A stretch of 64,000 nucleotides of DNA, taken from the NCBI GenBank assembly GCA_900316505.1, contig ONDH01000006.1, positions 124,001-188,000 on the forward strand, given 5' to 3'. A model generated the notes under the pieces. It did not search any database, had not been told where the DNA came from, and saw nothing but the letters and a program-made list of their open reading frames with translations. Origin of the DNA: an uncultured Prevotellaceae bacterium. Lineage in GTDB: Bacteria > Bacteroidota > Bacteroidia > Bacteroidales > Bacteroidaceae. The position numbers were made by a program, and so were the translations under genes. This document shows, one piece after another, positions 1 through 14,190 of this stretch (position 1 is its first letter; the number at the start of each line of letters is the position of its first letter).

Positions 1-43
1 TCTCCAAAACCAGGTGTCGGGAGTTCGAGCCTCTCTTCCCGTG
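1..43 (+). tRNA. tRNA-Trp (CCA anticodon), 3' part
   Basis: The window opens inside a tRNA. The anticodon CCA sits at 4-6 in the loop CTCCAAA. A variable region (14-18), a T arm with stem GGGAG/CTCTC around loop TTCGAGC (19-35), the acceptor strand TTCCCGT (36-42) and discriminator G43 follow. No CCA tail is encoded. A tRNA-Trp just before secE is the usual arrangement in many bacteria. The 5' half lies outside the window. Confidence 0.9.
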
Positions 44-61
44 CAAAAATCATGTAAGAAT

Positions 62-256
62 ATGAATAGTATTATCACATATTGCAAAGAATCCTACGAT
101 GAACTTGTTCACAAGGTGACTTGGCCAACCAACAAAGAGTTGACTTCGCAGGCGATACTTGTATTATCAGCTTCCATCATTATCGCCTTGCTGGTCTGGA
201 TCGTAGACACTGCTTTCGAGGAGCTTATGAAGCTCGTGTATTCACTCTTTAATTAA
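62..256 (+). CDS. secE: Preprotein translocase subunit SecE
   Basis: A 64-residue inner-membrane protein of the SecYEG channel, which stabilises SecY during protein export. The sequence shows the short cytoplasmic motif [10 protein letters not shown] (about residues 18-27), typical of SecE, followed by one transmembrane segment (about 30-52). An in-frame start further upstream at 14 would lie inside the tRNA, so I chose the ATG at 62. It sits between tRNA-Trp and nusG, with 14 bases to nusG, which is the classical order. The single-TM form is normal outside the enterobacteria. Confidence 0.95.
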   Translation: MNSIITYCKESYDELVHKVTWPTNKELTSQAILVLSASIIIALLVWIVDTAFEELMKLVYSLFN

Positions 257-270
257 TTGTTAGGAGTAAT

Positions 271-891
271 ATGGCAGAATCAGATGTTAGAATTGATGAG
301 AAAACAGGCCTTAAGATTTGGGCGAACAAATCTAAGGATGCCCCTGTTTTGAGATGGTATGTCCTCAAGGCTATTAGTGGTAAAGAGGCTTCAGTCAAGG
401 AATACATTGAACTTGACATGAAGAACCATGGATATGAGGACAGAGTGTCTCAAGTTCTCATCCCTCAAGAGAACATTATCAAGGTAGGCGCCAATAATAA
501 GCGTATACCAGCTAAGAGGAATCTTCTTCCTGGCTATGTTCTTGTAGAGGCTGCTCTCGATGGCGAGATTACGCATATGCTTCGAAACACACCCAATGTG
601 CTCGGATTCCTTGGCGGCACTGACAAGCCTTCTCCTGTTCGTCAGGCAGAGGTGAACAGGATGCTGGGTCTTGGAGCTGAGTCAGAGGATGGTTTTGCAG
701 AAGCGGTTGTCAATGTTGACTTCCTTGTGGGTGAGTCTGTCAAAGTGAATGACGGACCTTTCACGGGCTTCGATGGTGTCATTGAAGAGGTCAACACGGA
801 CAAGCAGAAACTCAAGGTTTCGGTCAAGATATTCGGAAGGGTGACACCTCTCGAATTGGCCTTCACGCAGGTTTCAAAGGAACTTGCCTGA
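271..891 (+). CDS. nusG: Transcription termination/antitermination factor NusG
   Basis: A 206-residue NusG that binds RNA polymerase and links it to Rho or the ribosome. The NGN domain spans about residues 27-130 ([29 protein letters not shown]). The KOW domain is at the C-terminus ([19 protein letters not shown], then a final strand at about 185-200). It has about 25 more N-terminal residues than E. coli NusG. It lies in the secE-nusG-rplK order, so co-transcription with secE is likely. Confidence 0.96.
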   Translation: MAESDVRIDEKTGLKIWANKSKDAPVLRWYVLKAISGKEASVKEYIELDMKNHGYEDRVSQVLIPQENIIKVGANNKRIPAKRNLLPGYVLVEAALDGEITHMLRNTPNVLGFLGGTDKPSPVRQAEVNRMLGLGAESEDGFAEAVVNVDFLVGESVKVNDGPFTGFDGVIEEVNTDKQKLKVSVKIFGRVTPLELAFTQVSKELA

Positions 892-945
892 TGTTACGCG
901 GGCATATCCTTTTTATCGTTAAATTATTAAATACAGAATTAAAAA

Positions 946-1386
946 ATGGCTAAAGAAGTTGCTGGATTAATCAAATTGCAGATTAAGGGCGGTGCAGCTA
1001 ATCCATCCCCTCCAGTAGGACCTGCTTTGGGTTCTAAGGGAATCAACATCATGGATTTCTGTAAAGCATTCAACGCCAGAACTCAGGATAAGGCAGGAAA
1101 AGTTCTTCCAGTCGTTATCACTTACTATGCTGATAAGTCTTATGATTTCGTAATCAAGACTCCACCTGCTGCTATTCAGCTGATGGAGGCTGCCAAGATT
1201 AAGAAGGGTTCTGCAGAACCTAACCGTAAGAAGGTGGCAGAGGTGACATGGGATCAGATTCGTACTATCGCAGAAGATAAGATGCCTGATTTGAATTGCT
1301 TTACAATCGAGTCTGCAATGTCTATGATTGCAGGTACAGCAAGAAGTATGGGTATTAAAGTTAAAGGAGAATTCCCTGGTAAATAA
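946..1386 (+). CDS. rplK: 50S ribosomal protein L11
   Basis: A 146-residue L11, part of the ribosomal stalk base (GTPase-associated centre) with 23S rRNA. The N-terminal domain starts [27 protein letters not shown], with the proline-rich linker region typical of L11. The C-terminal rRNA-binding domain contains GTARSMGI. Length matches the family. It is followed 16 bases later by rplA, as in the classic L11-L1 operon. Confidence 0.97.
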   Translation: MAKEVAGLIKLQIKGGAANPSPPVGPALGSKGINIMDFCKAFNARTQDKAGKVLPVVITYYADKSYDFVIKTPPAAIQLMEAAKIKKGSAEPNRKKVAEVTWDQIRTIAEDKMPDLNCFTIESAMSMIAGTARSMGIKVKGEFPGK

Positions 1387-1402
1387 TTAAAAATTCAATC
1401 AA

Positions 1403-2098
1403 ATGAGTAAACTATCAAAAAATCAGAAAGCAGTTGCTGACAAGGTTGAAGCAGGGAAGGAATACACATTGGCTGAGGCATCTCAGTTGGTGAAGGACAT
1501 TACTTTCACTAAGTTTGATGCTTCTCTTGACATCGACATCCGTCTTGGAGTTGACCCTCGTAAGGCAAACCAGATGGTTCGTGGTGTTGTGTCTCTCCCT
1601 AACGGAACCGGTAAGGAAGTTCGTGTCCTTGCACTCGTTACTTCTGATCAAGTTGCTGCTGCTACAGAAGCAGGTGCTGACTATGTTGGTCTTGAAGAAT
1701 ATATCGACAAGATCAAGGGTGGTTGGACAGATATCGATGTCATCATCACTATGCCTTCTTGCATGGGTAAGATTGGTGCTCTCGGTCGTGTCCTCGGTCC
1801 TCGTGGATTGATGCCAAACCCAAAGAGCGGCACTGTGACTATGGACGTTGCGAAGGCTATCCGTGAGGTGAAGCAGGGTAAGATTGATTTCAAGGTGGAC
1901 AAGACTGGTATCGTTCACGCTTCTATCGGCAAGGTTTCATTCTCTGCCGAGAAGATTGCTCAGAACGCTCAGGAGTTTATCAACACCATCATCAAGTTGA
2001 AGCCTGCTACCGCTAAGGGTACCTACATTAAGAGCATTTATCTTTCAAGTACTATGAGTAAGGGCGTGAAGATCGACCCTAAGTCTGTTGAATCATAA
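1403..2098 (+). CDS. rplA: 50S ribosomal protein L1
   Basis: A 231-residue L1, the protein of the mobile L1 stalk near the ribosomal E site. Typical L1 segments are visible: [19 protein letters not shown], the central [19 protein letters not shown], and the C-terminal [21 protein letters not shown]. In many bacteria L1 also represses its own operon by binding the mRNA; no such site was identified here. It follows rplK and precedes rplJ with short gaps. Confidence 0.97.
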   Translation: MSKLSKNQKAVADKVEAGKEYTLAEASQLVKDITFTKFDASLDIDIRLGVDPRKANQMVRGVVSLPNGTGKEVRVLALVTSDQVAAATEAGADYVGLEEYIDKIKGGWTDIDVIITMPSCMGKIGALGRVLGPRGLMPNPKSGTVTMDVAKAIREVKQGKIDFKVDKTGIVHASIGKVSFSAEKIAQNAQEFINTIIKLKPATAKGTYIKSIYLSSTMSKGVKIDPKSVES

Positions 2099-2113
2099 AT
2101 TTAGATCAGAATC

Positions 2114-2638
2114 ATGAAGAAAGAAGATAAAGCTTTATTGATTGATAGTCTTGTTGAAAAGCTCAACAACTATCCTCATTTCTACGTTGTAGATGTAACG
2201 GCTCTTGACTCTCAGACTACAAGTGACCTCCGTCGTGCATGTTTCAAGAATGAAATCAAGCTTCAGGTTGTGAAGAACACTCTCTTCATCAAGGCTCTTG
2301 AGAAGGTGGGTAATCCTGAATTTGAAGCTTTGAAGCCAATCCTTAAGAATACAACTGGTATTATGTTCTGTCAGGTTGCCAACCAGCCTGCAAAACTGAT
2401 TAAGTCTTTCGCAAAGGATCATGGTGACATGCCTGCACTCAAGGGTGCATTCGCAGAGGAAAGTGTTTACATCGGAGCAGATCAGCTCAGCGCATTGGCA
2501 TCTATCAAGAGCAAGAACGAACTCATTGCAGAGGTTGTTTCTATGCTCGAGGGTCCTGTCAACAGCGTCCTGTCAGCACTCGATGGTGGCACTACTATTC
2601 ACGGATTGCTTGACGCAATTGAGAAGAAGGGCGAATAA
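2114..2638 (+). CDS. rplJ: 50S ribosomal protein L10
   Basis: A 174-residue L10, which anchors the L7/L12 dimers to the ribosome. The N-terminal part (KALLIDSLVEKLNNYPHFYVVDVTALDSQTTSDLRR) and KNTLFIKALEK match the rRNA-binding domain of the family. The C-terminal helix (about residues 135-174) would bind L7/L12 dimers. It sits 44 bases before rplL, as expected for the L10-L12 pair. Confidence 0.96.
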   Translation: MKKEDKALLIDSLVEKLNNYPHFYVVDVTALDSQTTSDLRRACFKNEIKLQVVKNTLFIKALEKVGNPEFEALKPILKNTTGIMFCQVANQPAKLIKSFAKDHGDMPALKGAFAEESVYIGADQLSALASIKSKNELIAEVVSMLEGPVNSVLSALDGGTTIHGLLDAIEKKGE

Positions 2639-2682
2639 AAAAATTAAAAAATAATAGTAACACATAAAAAACATTTAAGAAA

Positions 2683-3060
2683 ATGGCAGATGTTAAAGCT
2701 ATCGCTGAAGAGTTGGTAAACTTGACAGTGAAAGAAGTAAGTGAACTTAAGACTATCCTCAAGGATGAGTACGGAATTGAGCCTGCTGCTGCAGCTGTTG
2801 CTGTTGCTGCTGGTCCTGCAGCTGGTGGTGAGGCTGCTGCTGAAGAGAAGACTTCATTCGACGTTGTTCTCAAGAGCGCAGGTGCTGCTAAGCTCCAGGT
2901 CGTAAAGGCTGCTAAGGAAGCTCTTGGTCTCGGTCTTAAGGAGGCAAAGGATCTTGTTGACGGTGCTCCTTGCAATGTCAAGGAAGGTGTTGACAAGGCT
3001 ACTGCTGAGGCAGTTAAGGCAGCCCTCGAGGCAGCTGGTGCTGAGGTAGAGATTAAGTAA
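2683..3060 (+). CDS. rplL: 50S ribosomal protein L7/L12
   Basis: A 125-residue L7/L12, the multi-copy stalk protein that recruits translation factors. It has an N-terminal dimerisation domain (about residues 1-33), an unusually Ala/Gly-rich hinge (about 34-52) and the conserved C-terminal domain ([37 protein letters not shown]). The gene is followed by a hairpin and T-run before rpoB, which would let more rplL than rpoB message be made. Confidence 0.97.
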   Translation: MADVKAIAEELVNLTVKEVSELKTILKDEYGIEPAAAAVAVAAGPAAGGEAAAEEKTSFDVVLKSAGAAKLQVVKAAKEALGLGLKEAKDLVDGAPCNVKEGVDKATAEAVKAALEAAGAEVEIK

Positions 3061-3081
3061 TTTATCCCCTTTGAATACGAT

Positions 3082-3119
3082 GGTTAAGAATCCTCAGGTT
3101 GAGGGTTCTTAACCTTTTT
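3082..3119 (+). terminator. Hairpin attenuator between rplL and rpoB
   Basis: GGTTAAGAA (3082-3090) pairs perfectly with TTCTTAACC (3106-3114). An inner CCTC/GAGG pairing extends the stem, and five T residues follow (3115-3119). It lies 22 bases past the rplL stop and about 55 bases before the rpoB start. This fits a partial terminator that lowers rpoBC expression relative to the ribosomal proteins. The role is inferred from position. Confidence 0.8.
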
Positions 3120-3173
3120 GTGTCTTTTAGGCTACAGCCTAATATCATTATCATCAAATCAACAATAAACAAG

Positions 3174-6100
3174 ATGTCTCAAATCATCAACAACCGAGTA
3201 AACTTTGCAACCGTAAAGAACCCGATGCCATATCCTGACTTCTTGGACGTTCAGCTCAAGTCGTTCAGGGATTTCCTTCAGTTGGACACACCACCTGAGA
3301 AGCGCAAGAATGATGGACTTTACAAGGTTTTCGCAGAGAATTTCCCTATTGCTGACACACGCAATAACTTTGTGCTTGAGTTCTTGGACTACTATATTGA
3401 TGCTCCCCGTTATTCAATCGAGGAGTGTCTTGAGCGTGGTCTTACCTACAGCGTGCCTTTGAAGGCAAAGCTCAAGCTCTATTGCTCAGACCCAGACCAT
3501 GAGGATTTCGACACCGTCATTCAGGATGTGTTCCTGGGTTCGATTCCTTATATGACAGACAACGGTACGTTCGTGATTAATGGTGCCGAACGTGTTGTCG
3601 TATCCCAGTTGCACCGTTCTCCTGGCGTGTTCTTCGGTTCAAGCGTTCACGCCAACGGTACACCCCTTTTCTCTGCTCGTATCATTCCTTTCAAGGGATC
3701 TTGGATTGAGTTTGCTACGGACATCAACAACGTGATGTACGCGTACATCGACCGTAAGAAGAAGCTGCCTGTGACAACTCTTCTGCGTGCGATTGGTTTT
3801 GAGAACGATAGAGACATCCTTGACATCTTTAATTTGTCTGATGAGATTAAGGTGAACGCCACGAATCTCAAAAAAGCAAAGGGTCGTAAGCTCGCAGCTC
3901 GTATCCTCCAATCATGGAATGAGGACTTTGTGGACGAAGATACAGGTGAAGTGGTTTCTATCGAGCGTAACGAGATTGTGGTCGACCGCGACAATGTTAT
4001 TGATGATGATGTTATTGAGAAGATTTTGGATTCAGGTGTTGAAACCATTCTTGTTCAGCGTGAAGATGCCAACACGGCAGACTTCTCCATCATCTTTAAC
4101 ACCCTTCAAAAAGACCCAAGTAACTCAGAGAAGGAAGCTATCACCTATGTCTATCGCCAGCTCCGTAATGCTGACCCTGCAGATGATGCTTCAGCTCGTG
4201 AAGTGATTAATGGCTTGTTCTTCTCAGACAAGCGTTATGACCTTGGTGATGTAGGTCGTTACCGCATTAACAGAAAGTTGAACCTTTCTATTGACCCAGA
4301 GATTCGTGTCTTGACGAAAGAGGACATCATCGAGATTATCAAGTATCTTGTTGAGTTGGCAAACTCTAAGGCAGTCGTGGATGATATTGACCACCTCTCC
4401 AACCGTCGTGTACGTACGGTGGGTGAACAGCTCTCCAACCAGTTTGCCAGTGGTCTCGCTCGTATGAGCCGTACTATCCGTGAACGCATGAATGTGCGTG
4501 ACAATGAGGTGTTCTCTCCAACCGACTTGATCAACGCGAAGACGATTTCCAGCGTCATCAATTCTTTCTTCGGAACAAACCCATTGTCTCAGTTCATGGA
4601 TCAGACCAATCCGTTGGCAGAGGTGACTCACAAACGTCGTCTTTCAGCCCTTGGTCCTGGCGGTCTTTCTCGTGAGCGTGCAGGCTTCGAAGTTCGTGAC
4701 GTGCACTATACGCACTATGGTCGTTTGTGCCCAATCGAGTCTCCTGAAGGTCCAAACATTGGTTTGATTTCTTCTCTTTGTGTTTATGCAAAGATTAATA
4801 ACCTTGGCTTCATCGAGACGCCTTATCGTAAGGTGATTGACGGTGTGGCTGACATCAATAATGACCACATTGTTTACCTCTCTGCAGAAGAAGAGGAGAA
4901 CAAGATCATTGGTCAGGGTAATGCACCGTTGAAAGATGATGGTCACTTTATTCGTAAAGTCGTTAAGTGTCGTAAAGATGCTGACTATCCAGTGGTGCCT
5001 CCTACGGAAGTGGATTATATGGATGTCGCTCCACAGCAGATCGCTTCTATCGCAGCTGCTCTGATTCCATTCTTGGAGCATGACGATGCTCACCGCGCAC
5101 TCATGGGATCAAACATGATGCGTCAGGCAGTTCCATTGATTCGTACAGAAGCTCCTATTGTCGGTACTGGTATTGAGAAGCAGGTGTGTGAAGACTCACG
5201 CACGATGATTGTGGCAGAAGGTGATGGTGTGGTTGAATATGTTGATGCCACCACTATCCGCATTCTTTACAACCGTACTGAAGATGAAGAGTTCGTCAGC
5301 TTCGAACCGGCACTCAAAGAATATAAGATTCCAAAGTTCCGTCGCACCAACCAGAACATGACCATCGACCTCCGTCCTATTTGTGACCGTGGTCAGCAGG
5401 TGAAGAAGGGTGATATCCTCACCGAAGGTTATGCAACAGAGAATGGTGAGTTGGCACTTGGTCGCAACCTCCTTGTGGCGTACATGCCTTGGAAGGGTTA
5501 CAACTATGAGGATGCCATTGTGCTCAACGAGCGCGTTGTTCGTGAAGACCTCCTCACTTCTGTTCACGTGGATGAGTATTCACTCGAAGTGCGTGAGACC
5601 AAGCGTGGTGTAGAGGAACTCACCGCAGATATTCCAAATGTCAGTGAAGATGCAACGAAAGACCTCGACGAGAATGGTATCGTTCGTGTGGGTGCCCGCA
5701 TTGAACCAGGTGACATCCTGATTGGTAAGATCACTCCTAAGGGTGAGTCGGACCCAACACCAGAAGAGAAACTTCTTCGTGCCATCTTTGGTGACAAGGC
5801 TGGTGACGTGAAGGATGCTTCTCTCAAGGCAACTCCATCTCTCGCAGGTGTCGTTATTGATAAGAAACTCTTCTCCAAAGCCATCAAGACTCGTGCTTCA
5901 AAGGCAGAAGACAAGAAGATTCTTCCTAAATATGACCAAGAATATCAAGACAAGATGGACGGTCTCAAAGAAATCCTCATTGACAAGATTCTTACCCTCA
6001 CGAAAGGTAAGACTTCTAAGGGCGTGAAGGATTATATGGGTGCCGACATCATTCCTGCGGGTGCTAAGTTCATTGCAGGTGCGCTTCATAACATCGACTA

Positions 6101-6983
6101 CACGGCTGTTCAGCTCAGTGGTTGGACTAAGGATGAGCACACCAACGAACTCATCCGTCAGTTGGTCATCAATTACCTCAAGCAGTACAAGATCTTGGCT
6201 GCAGAACTTCACCGTAAGAAGTTTGCCCTCACGATTGGTGATGAGCTCCCATCGGGCATTATCCAGATGGCAAAGGTTTACATCGCCAAGAAGCGTAAGA
6301 TGGGTGTGGGTGATAAGATGGCAGGTCGTCATGGTAATAAAGGTATCGTGTCAAAGATTGTCCGTCAGGAAGATATGCCATTCCTCGAGGATGGTACTCC
6401 TGTAGATATCGTGCTTAACCCACTGGGTGTGCCTTCACGTATGAACATCGGTCAGATCTTCGAAACGGTGTTGGGTGCAGCAGGTAAGAAACTCAATGTG
6501 AAGTTCGCCACACCAATCTTCGATGGCGCTCGTCTTGAAGACCTTTGCGAATGGACTGACAAGGCTGGACTTCCACGTTACGGACGTACTTACCTCTACA
6601 ATGGTGAAACAGGTCTTCGCTTCGACCAGCCCGCAACAGTGGGTGTGACCTATATGTTGAAACTCGGTCACATGGTGGAAGACAAGATGCATGCACGTTC
6701 CATCGGTCCTTACTCTCTCATCACTCAGCAGCCACTTGGTGGTAAAGCACAATTTGGTGGTCAGCGTTTCGGAGAGATGGAGGTTTGGGCACTCGAAGCA
6801 TTCGGTGCATCTCACGTTCTTCAAGAGATCCTTACGATTAAGTCAGATGATGTCAATGGCCGTAGCAAGGCATATGAAGCCATCGTCAAGGGCGACCCGA
6901 TGCCAACTCCAGGCATTCCAGAATCCCTCAACGTGCTTCTCCACGAGCTTCGTGGCCTCGGTCTCAGCATCTCATTGGATTAA
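3174..6983 (+). CDS. rpoB: DNA-directed RNA polymerase subunit beta
   Basis: A 1269-residue beta subunit of RNA polymerase. The ATG at 3174 ([24 protein letters not shown]) was chosen because the upstream in-frame extension runs through the attenuator hairpin. The rifampicin cluster I region is at about residues 470-496 ([19 protein letters not shown]), and the positions equal to E. coli D516, H526 and S531 keep D476, H486 and S491. The C-terminal part contains [14 protein letters not shown] and [21 protein letters not shown]. rpoC follows 24 bases later. Confidence 0.98.
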   Translation: MSQIINNRVNFATVKNPMPYPDFLDVQLKSFRDFLQLDTPPEKRKNDGLYKVFAENFPIADTRNNFVLEFLDYYIDAPRYSIEECLERGLTYSVPLKAKLKLYCSDPDHEDFDTVIQDVFLGSIPYMTDNGTFVINGAERVVVSQLHRSPGVFFGSSVHANGTPLFSARIIPFKGSWIEFATDINNVMYAYIDRKKKLPVTTLLRAIGFENDRDILDIFNLSDEIKVNATNLKKAKGRKLAARILQSWNEDFVDEDTGEVVSIERNEIVVDRDNVIDDDVIEKILDSGVETILVQREDANTADFSIIFNTLQKDPSNSEKEAITYVYRQLRNADPADDASAREVINGLFFSDKRYDLGDVGRYRINRKLNLSIDPEIRVLTKEDIIEIIKYLVELANSKAVVDDIDHLSNRRVRTVGEQLSNQFASGLARMSRTIRERMNVRDNEVFSPTDLINAKTISSVINSFFGTNPLSQFMDQTNPLAEVTHKRRLSALGPGGLSRERAGFEVRDVHYTHYGRLCPIESPEGPNIGLISSLCVYAKINNLGFIETPYRKVIDGVADINNDHIVYLSAEEEENKIIGQGNAPLKDDGHFIRKVVKCRKDADYPVVPPTEVDYMDVAPQQIASIAAALIPFLEHDDAHRALMGSNMMRQAVPLIRTEAPIVGTGIEKQVCEDSRTMIVAEGDGVVEYVDATTIRILYNRTEDEEFVSFEPALKEYKIPKFRRTNQNMTIDLRPICDRGQQVKKGDILTEGYATENGELALGRNLLVAYMPWKGYNYEDAIVLNERVVREDLLTSVHVDEYSLEVRETKRGVEELTADIPNVSEDATKDLDENGIVRVGARIEPGDILIGKITPKGESDPTPEEKLLRAIFGDKAGDVKDASLKATPSLAGVVIDKKLFSKAIKTRASKAEDKKILPKYDQEYQDKMDGLKEILIDKILTLTKGKTSKGVKDYMGADIIPAGAKFIAGALHNIDYTAVQLSGWTKDEHTNELIRQLVINYLKQYKILAAELHRKKFALTIGDELPSGIIQMAKVYIAKKRKMGVGDKMAGRHGNKGIVSKIVRQEDMPFLEDGTPVDIVLNPLGVPSRMNIGQIFETVLGAAGKKLNVKFATPIFDGARLEDLCEWTDKAGLPRYGRTYLYNGETGLRFDQPATVGVTYMLKLGHMVEDKMHARSIGPYSLITQQPLGGKAQFGGQRFGEMEVWALEAFGASHVLQEILTIKSDDVNGRSKAYEAIVKGDPMPTPGIPESLNVLLHELRGLGLSISLD

Positions 6984-7007
6984 CTTATATAAAGACACTT
7001 ATCTAAC

Positions 7008-11312
<4,305 letters not shown>

Positions 11313-11332
11313 GCAATACAATCAATAGGAAC

Positions 11333-11372
11333 GAAGGGGCAGAAGCATTCGGCTTTTGCCCCTTCTTCTTTT
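11333..11372 (+). terminator. Rho-independent terminator after rpoC
   Basis: A 14-bp stem (11333-11346 with 11352-11365), with a single G-T wobble and loop ATTCG, is followed by TTCTTTT. It lies 20 bases after the rpoC stop and ends the RNA polymerase operon. Confidence 0.9.
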
Positions 11373-11386
11373 CAAATCATCAAATA

Positions 11387-11414
11387 ATTCCTCATTCCTC
11401 ATTCCTAATTCCCA
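11387..11414 (+). repeat. Heptad repeat ATTCCTC x4 upstream of a promoter
   Basis: Four consecutive 7-bp units (ATTCCTC, ATTCCTC, ATTCCTA, ATTCCCA) run up to 10 bases before the -7 element at 11424. They occupy the place where a -33 box would be. Similar 7-bp arrays occur at 18359, 28223, 28304, 35539 and 38407. Confidence 0.8.
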
Positions 11415-11423
11415 ACTTTTCAT

Positions 11424-11431
11424 TATCTTTG
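11424..11431 (+). promoter_or_regulatory. Bacteroidota -7 promoter element
   Basis: TATCTTTG matches the Bacteroidota -7 consensus TAnnTTTG and lies 20 bases before the ATG at 11452. No clear TTTG -33 element is present; the heptad repeat sits there instead. Confidence 0.7.
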
Positions 11432-11451
11432 CCACACAAAAACTGCAACTT

Positions 11452-13677
11452 ATGAAAAAGACTATCATCTGGATTCTTGTTGGACTGGTGGTGCTGGGCA
11501 TCGCTGGGTTTGTCGCATGGCGTTTCTGGCCCGTTGAAGCCATCAATCTGGAGGAATACACCCCTTCAGAGGAGTTTGAACCTGCTTATGAAGCGATGGA
11601 GGCAAAGACACCAGAATATGATATTGAGGAGACCGTACGTGCGATGAATGCGCTGGAAGTGGCTCAGTGTCAGTCGGAAGACTTCTTGTCTTATCTGGAA
11701 TATGTGGCAAAGCAGGATTTCAGCAGGGTGGCGCCAGAGGTGCTGGAGCAGAAGAAAAAACTCTTTCCGATTCTGCAACGGCTGTATGAGTTGCAGAAGG
11801 AACATGAGGAACTGGATGATGTGTGGATGCTGATGCGAAGTGCAACGAGTGGTGCAAGCACGTTCGTGACAGAAGTGAATCCCGTAGGTGTCATTGGCTC
11901 CATGATTACGGGCGATGCCACGCTGAGCACCGTGTCGGTGGGCAGTGGCATGGAAAAGGCTCAAACTGCTGCCTTCGAAGAGTACGAGAAGCAGAAGGAA
12001 CTCAAGCGCAAGTTGGAGCGTGAGATAGAGGCTGTGCGGATGTCCTACATCGAATATTTGGAGGATTACGCTCCCGTGTATTATAAGTATATGCAGGAAT
12101 GGGATGCACTGTGCTTAAAGAAAGACAAAGCGTATATAGACCTCTATGGAGGCAATCCTTTAGGTGCTTACAACCAGACACAGGAAGTGCTGAAAGAGTA
12201 CCCCACCAACCGTGAGGCCTTGTTGCTGAAGGGACTCTCATTGATTCAGATGAGTACCGAGGTTGGACGTGGCGCCCTTCGCTCTGCAGGTGGAGATGGA
12301 CATTTGCTGCAAGGAGCAGACCAAGCCCTTGCCATGGCAGATTCTGTCCTTGCGGGCGTGTCAGTTGAACGCACGGCTCCTGACGAGCGCACAGAATTAC
12401 AGATGGAGGCAGAAGCCACCCTCGACCAGTACATCAAGCTCTATCCCTCCCGTTCAGCCCCTGCATTGGTGCTGAAAGGTTTGCTTTATCGCGAACAGGG
12501 TGAAGCCGCCAAGGCAGTGTCCTATTTCGACCAGGCATCGATGGAATATCCACGTCAGGCAGCAGCACTGACCGATTTGCTCGACAGTTACAAGGCACGC
12601 ACTTATCTCAACAAATCAGCAGAGGGAAAGTACCTGCTCCGTCTTTACCGCTCCACCATGGAGGGCTTCGGCATCTTCAGCCCCAATCTGCTGAAGGCGC
12701 ACTACTATGCCGAGCATGACGACGTGGAGAAGAGTAAGGAGGAAATCTTCAACCACTTCTACCGTCGTGGCAACCAGGGCGTATATGACTGCCTGCTCAG
12801 CGACATGCAGTACTGCGAGGAGAACATGTACAGCAGTTTCCGTCAGATCCTTATGGAGCAGTCCTTCCTCGATGTGGCGGTGGAGCCTACGATGAACTGG
12901 ACCCTCTCCGACAAGGATGACGAGATCAAGGTCACCATCAACAACCGCTCCGACATCGACTTGGAGAACGTGCGCATCTTCCTCTGCCTCCACTACACCG
13001 ACATGTACAAGGACGAGTATGACGTGCAGAAACTCCCCTCTGTCAACATCATCAAGCATCACGATTCGACTGAGATTGGTGTGGTGAAGCTCAACTACGA
13101 AGACAAGAAATACAACGACATCACGCGCATCCGTGCCATTGCCATGACCGACGACAAGATCTGCTGGATTGACAATGTGGATTATAAGTATATGCGTGCA
13201 TCAGAAGCTGCCGCTCGAGGCTCCAACTCTAAACCCTCAACTCAAAACTCAAAACCATCTTCAGCCAAGCAACAGCTCCTTGACGATTTCAATGTGGACA
13301 ACGGCAAGCTTCAGTCCATCATCCAGGAAGGCATGAAGGTGTATGGCACCGTCAGCGACGGCAACATCTGGAACGACGTGAAGCGTGATGTGAAGAACCT
13401 CGTCACGGGCAAGGACAAGAAACTGCGCATCGAACTGCCCCGCATCCTCACCCTCATCGACCCCGTATTCTCCCTATATCAACTCAACGACAAGGACAAA
13501 TCCGTGCGTCCCGAGGAGAACTACCTCTCAGGCTCCAATATCCGTTTGAAGTTCGACTACGAGCCCAAGCAGGACGAGACCATCCCTCTCTACATCTATA
13601 GCGACTTCGCCAACTTCAAAGTCACCATCAAGTTCGAGGGTGGCAAACCCGTCGTCAAGAAAGTGGAACTGGTATAA
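11452..13677 (+). CDS. Membrane-anchored TPR-like protein of unknown function
   Basis: A 741-residue protein I cannot name. It has one N-terminal transmembrane helix (about residues 5-25), then a long helical, probably periplasmic region with a charged coiled-coil-like stretch (EEYEKQKELKRKLEREIEAVR). Tetratricopeptide-like helices follow (AYNQTQEVLKEYPTNREALLLKG; ALVLKGLLYREQGEAAKAVSYFDQA). The C-terminal third looks beta-rich. The ATG at 11452 is favoured because a promoter lies just upstream and the signal-anchor starts there. A 35-base heptad array is embedded in the coding sequence (13225-13259). It seems to be monocistronic. Confidence 0.8.
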   Translation: MKKTIIWILVGLVVLGIAGFVAWRFWPVEAINLEEYTPSEEFEPAYEAMEAKTPEYDIEETVRAMNALEVAQCQSEDFLSYLEYVAKQDFSRVAPEVLEQKKKLFPILQRLYELQKEHEELDDVWMLMRSATSGASTFVTEVNPVGVIGSMITGDATLSTVSVGSGMEKAQTAAFEEYEKQKELKRKLEREIEAVRMSYIEYLEDYAPVYYKYMQEWDALCLKKDKAYIDLYGGNPLGAYNQTQEVLKEYPTNREALLLKGLSLIQMSTEVGRGALRSAGGDGHLLQGADQALAMADSVLAGVSVERTAPDERTELQMEAEATLDQYIKLYPSRSAPALVLKGLLYREQGEAAKAVSYFDQASMEYPRQAAALTDLLDSYKARTYLNKSAEGKYLLRLYRSTMEGFGIFSPNLLKAHYYAEHDDVEKSKEEIFNHFYRRGNQGVYDCLLSDMQYCEENMYSSFRQILMEQSFLDVAVEPTMNWTLSDKDDEIKVTINNRSDIDLENVRIFLCLHYTDMYKDEYDVQKLPSVNIIKHHDSTEIGVVKLNYEDKKYNDITRIRAIAMTDDKICWIDNVDYKYMRASEAAARGSNSKPSTQNSKPSSAKQQLLDDFNVDNGKLQSIIQEGMKVYGTVSDGNIWNDVKRDVKNLVTGKDKKLRIELPRILTLIDPVFSLYQLNDKDKSVRPEENYLSGSNIRLKFDYEPKQDETIPLYIYSDFANFKVTIKFEGGKPVVKKVELV
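13225..13259 (+). repeat. Heptad repeat inside a coding region
   Basis: Five 7-bp units based on AACTCAA (AACTCTA, AACCCTC, AACTCAA, AACTCAA, AACCATC) encode a low-complexity Ser/Lys/Asn/Pro stretch in the TPR-like protein. The same kind of heptad array is otherwise intergenic in this window, so this looks like an intergenic-type repeat taken into a gene. Confidence 0.7.
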
Positions 13678-13744
13678 ATCTGAGCAGGTATCAGAAAATC
13701 AAAGAACGCTTTGTAAAGTTTAGCCGCTATCACCTTTCACGCTG

Positions 13745-13752
13745 CAAAGTTA
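13745..13752 (-). promoter_or_regulatory. Possible leftward -7 element
   Basis: Read on the minus strand this is TAACTTTG, matching TAnnTTTG. It would start transcription leftward, antisense to the end of the TPR-like gene. No gene is present on that strand, so it may be a relic or an antisense promoter. Confidence 0.35.
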
Positions 13753-13771
13753 CGATGTCTGCAATTCACCC

Positions 13772-13875
13772 CCCAGTCATTATCCAAAAATAGGCTTTGA
13801 CGGATAATATTATCCAAATCCGCTCCATTTTGGATAATATTATCCATTTGGGCTTCATTTCGGATAAAATTATCC
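13772..13875. repeat. Phased 14-bp palindromes with 30-bp period
   Basis: The perfect palindrome GGATAATATTATCC occurs at 13802-13815 and 13832-13845. A one-base variant, GGATAAAATTATCC, lies at 13862-13875, itself one step from symmetry. A half-site, ATTATCC, at 13779-13785 fits the same 30-base spacing. The spacers also share partial similarity. The region is non-coding between convergent genes. It could be a multi-site binding array or a degenerate tandem repeat. Confidence 0.8.
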
Positions 13876-14116
13876 AACTCGTCTCGGGTCTTACCCATTC
13901 TCCGCGTTGGGTCTCACCAATAGACCTTAAAGGGGTGCTGAAACGGGTTTTTCGAGGATTTGGTCACAGAGGGGTAGTTTTCCCTTTTAAATAAAATAAA
14001 TGTACGCGCGAGGAAGCATGAACAAGACGAAAAGTCTATATTATTTAATCAAATATTTATCAATATGATAAAATTCATACATAAAGCGTCCTTTTATTTT
14101 CTTTTTCGATAAGAGG

Positions 14117-14144
14117 GAGAGTCGTGGTGATACGGCTCTTTTTT
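14117..14144 (+). terminator. Short terminator hairpin
   Basis: AGAGTCGT (14118-14125) pairs with ACGGCTCT (14132-14139) with one wobble pair, and six T residues end at 14144. It is oriented for rightward transcripts, most plausibly the read-through end of the TPR-like gene. Confidence 0.6.
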
Positions 14145-14190
14145 GTGTGGTAAGAACGTGAATTGTGACCTTCACTTAATCAGGGGTGGG

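Larger units (their letters stand above)
13678..14190. other. Intergenic region between convergent genes
   Basis: This 513-base stretch holds the 30-bp-period palindromes (13772-13875), a possible leftward promoter (13745) and a rightward terminator (14117-14144). Apart from a 16-codon open frame at about 14018, nothing gene-like is visible on either strand. Confidence 0.7.

Noticed and set aside
13797-13994. A 65-codon frame across the phased palindromes with a 10-residue periodicity
   Set aside because: The periodicity only reflects the 30-base DNA repeat. There is no promoter, and the frame's start lies within the repeat region.
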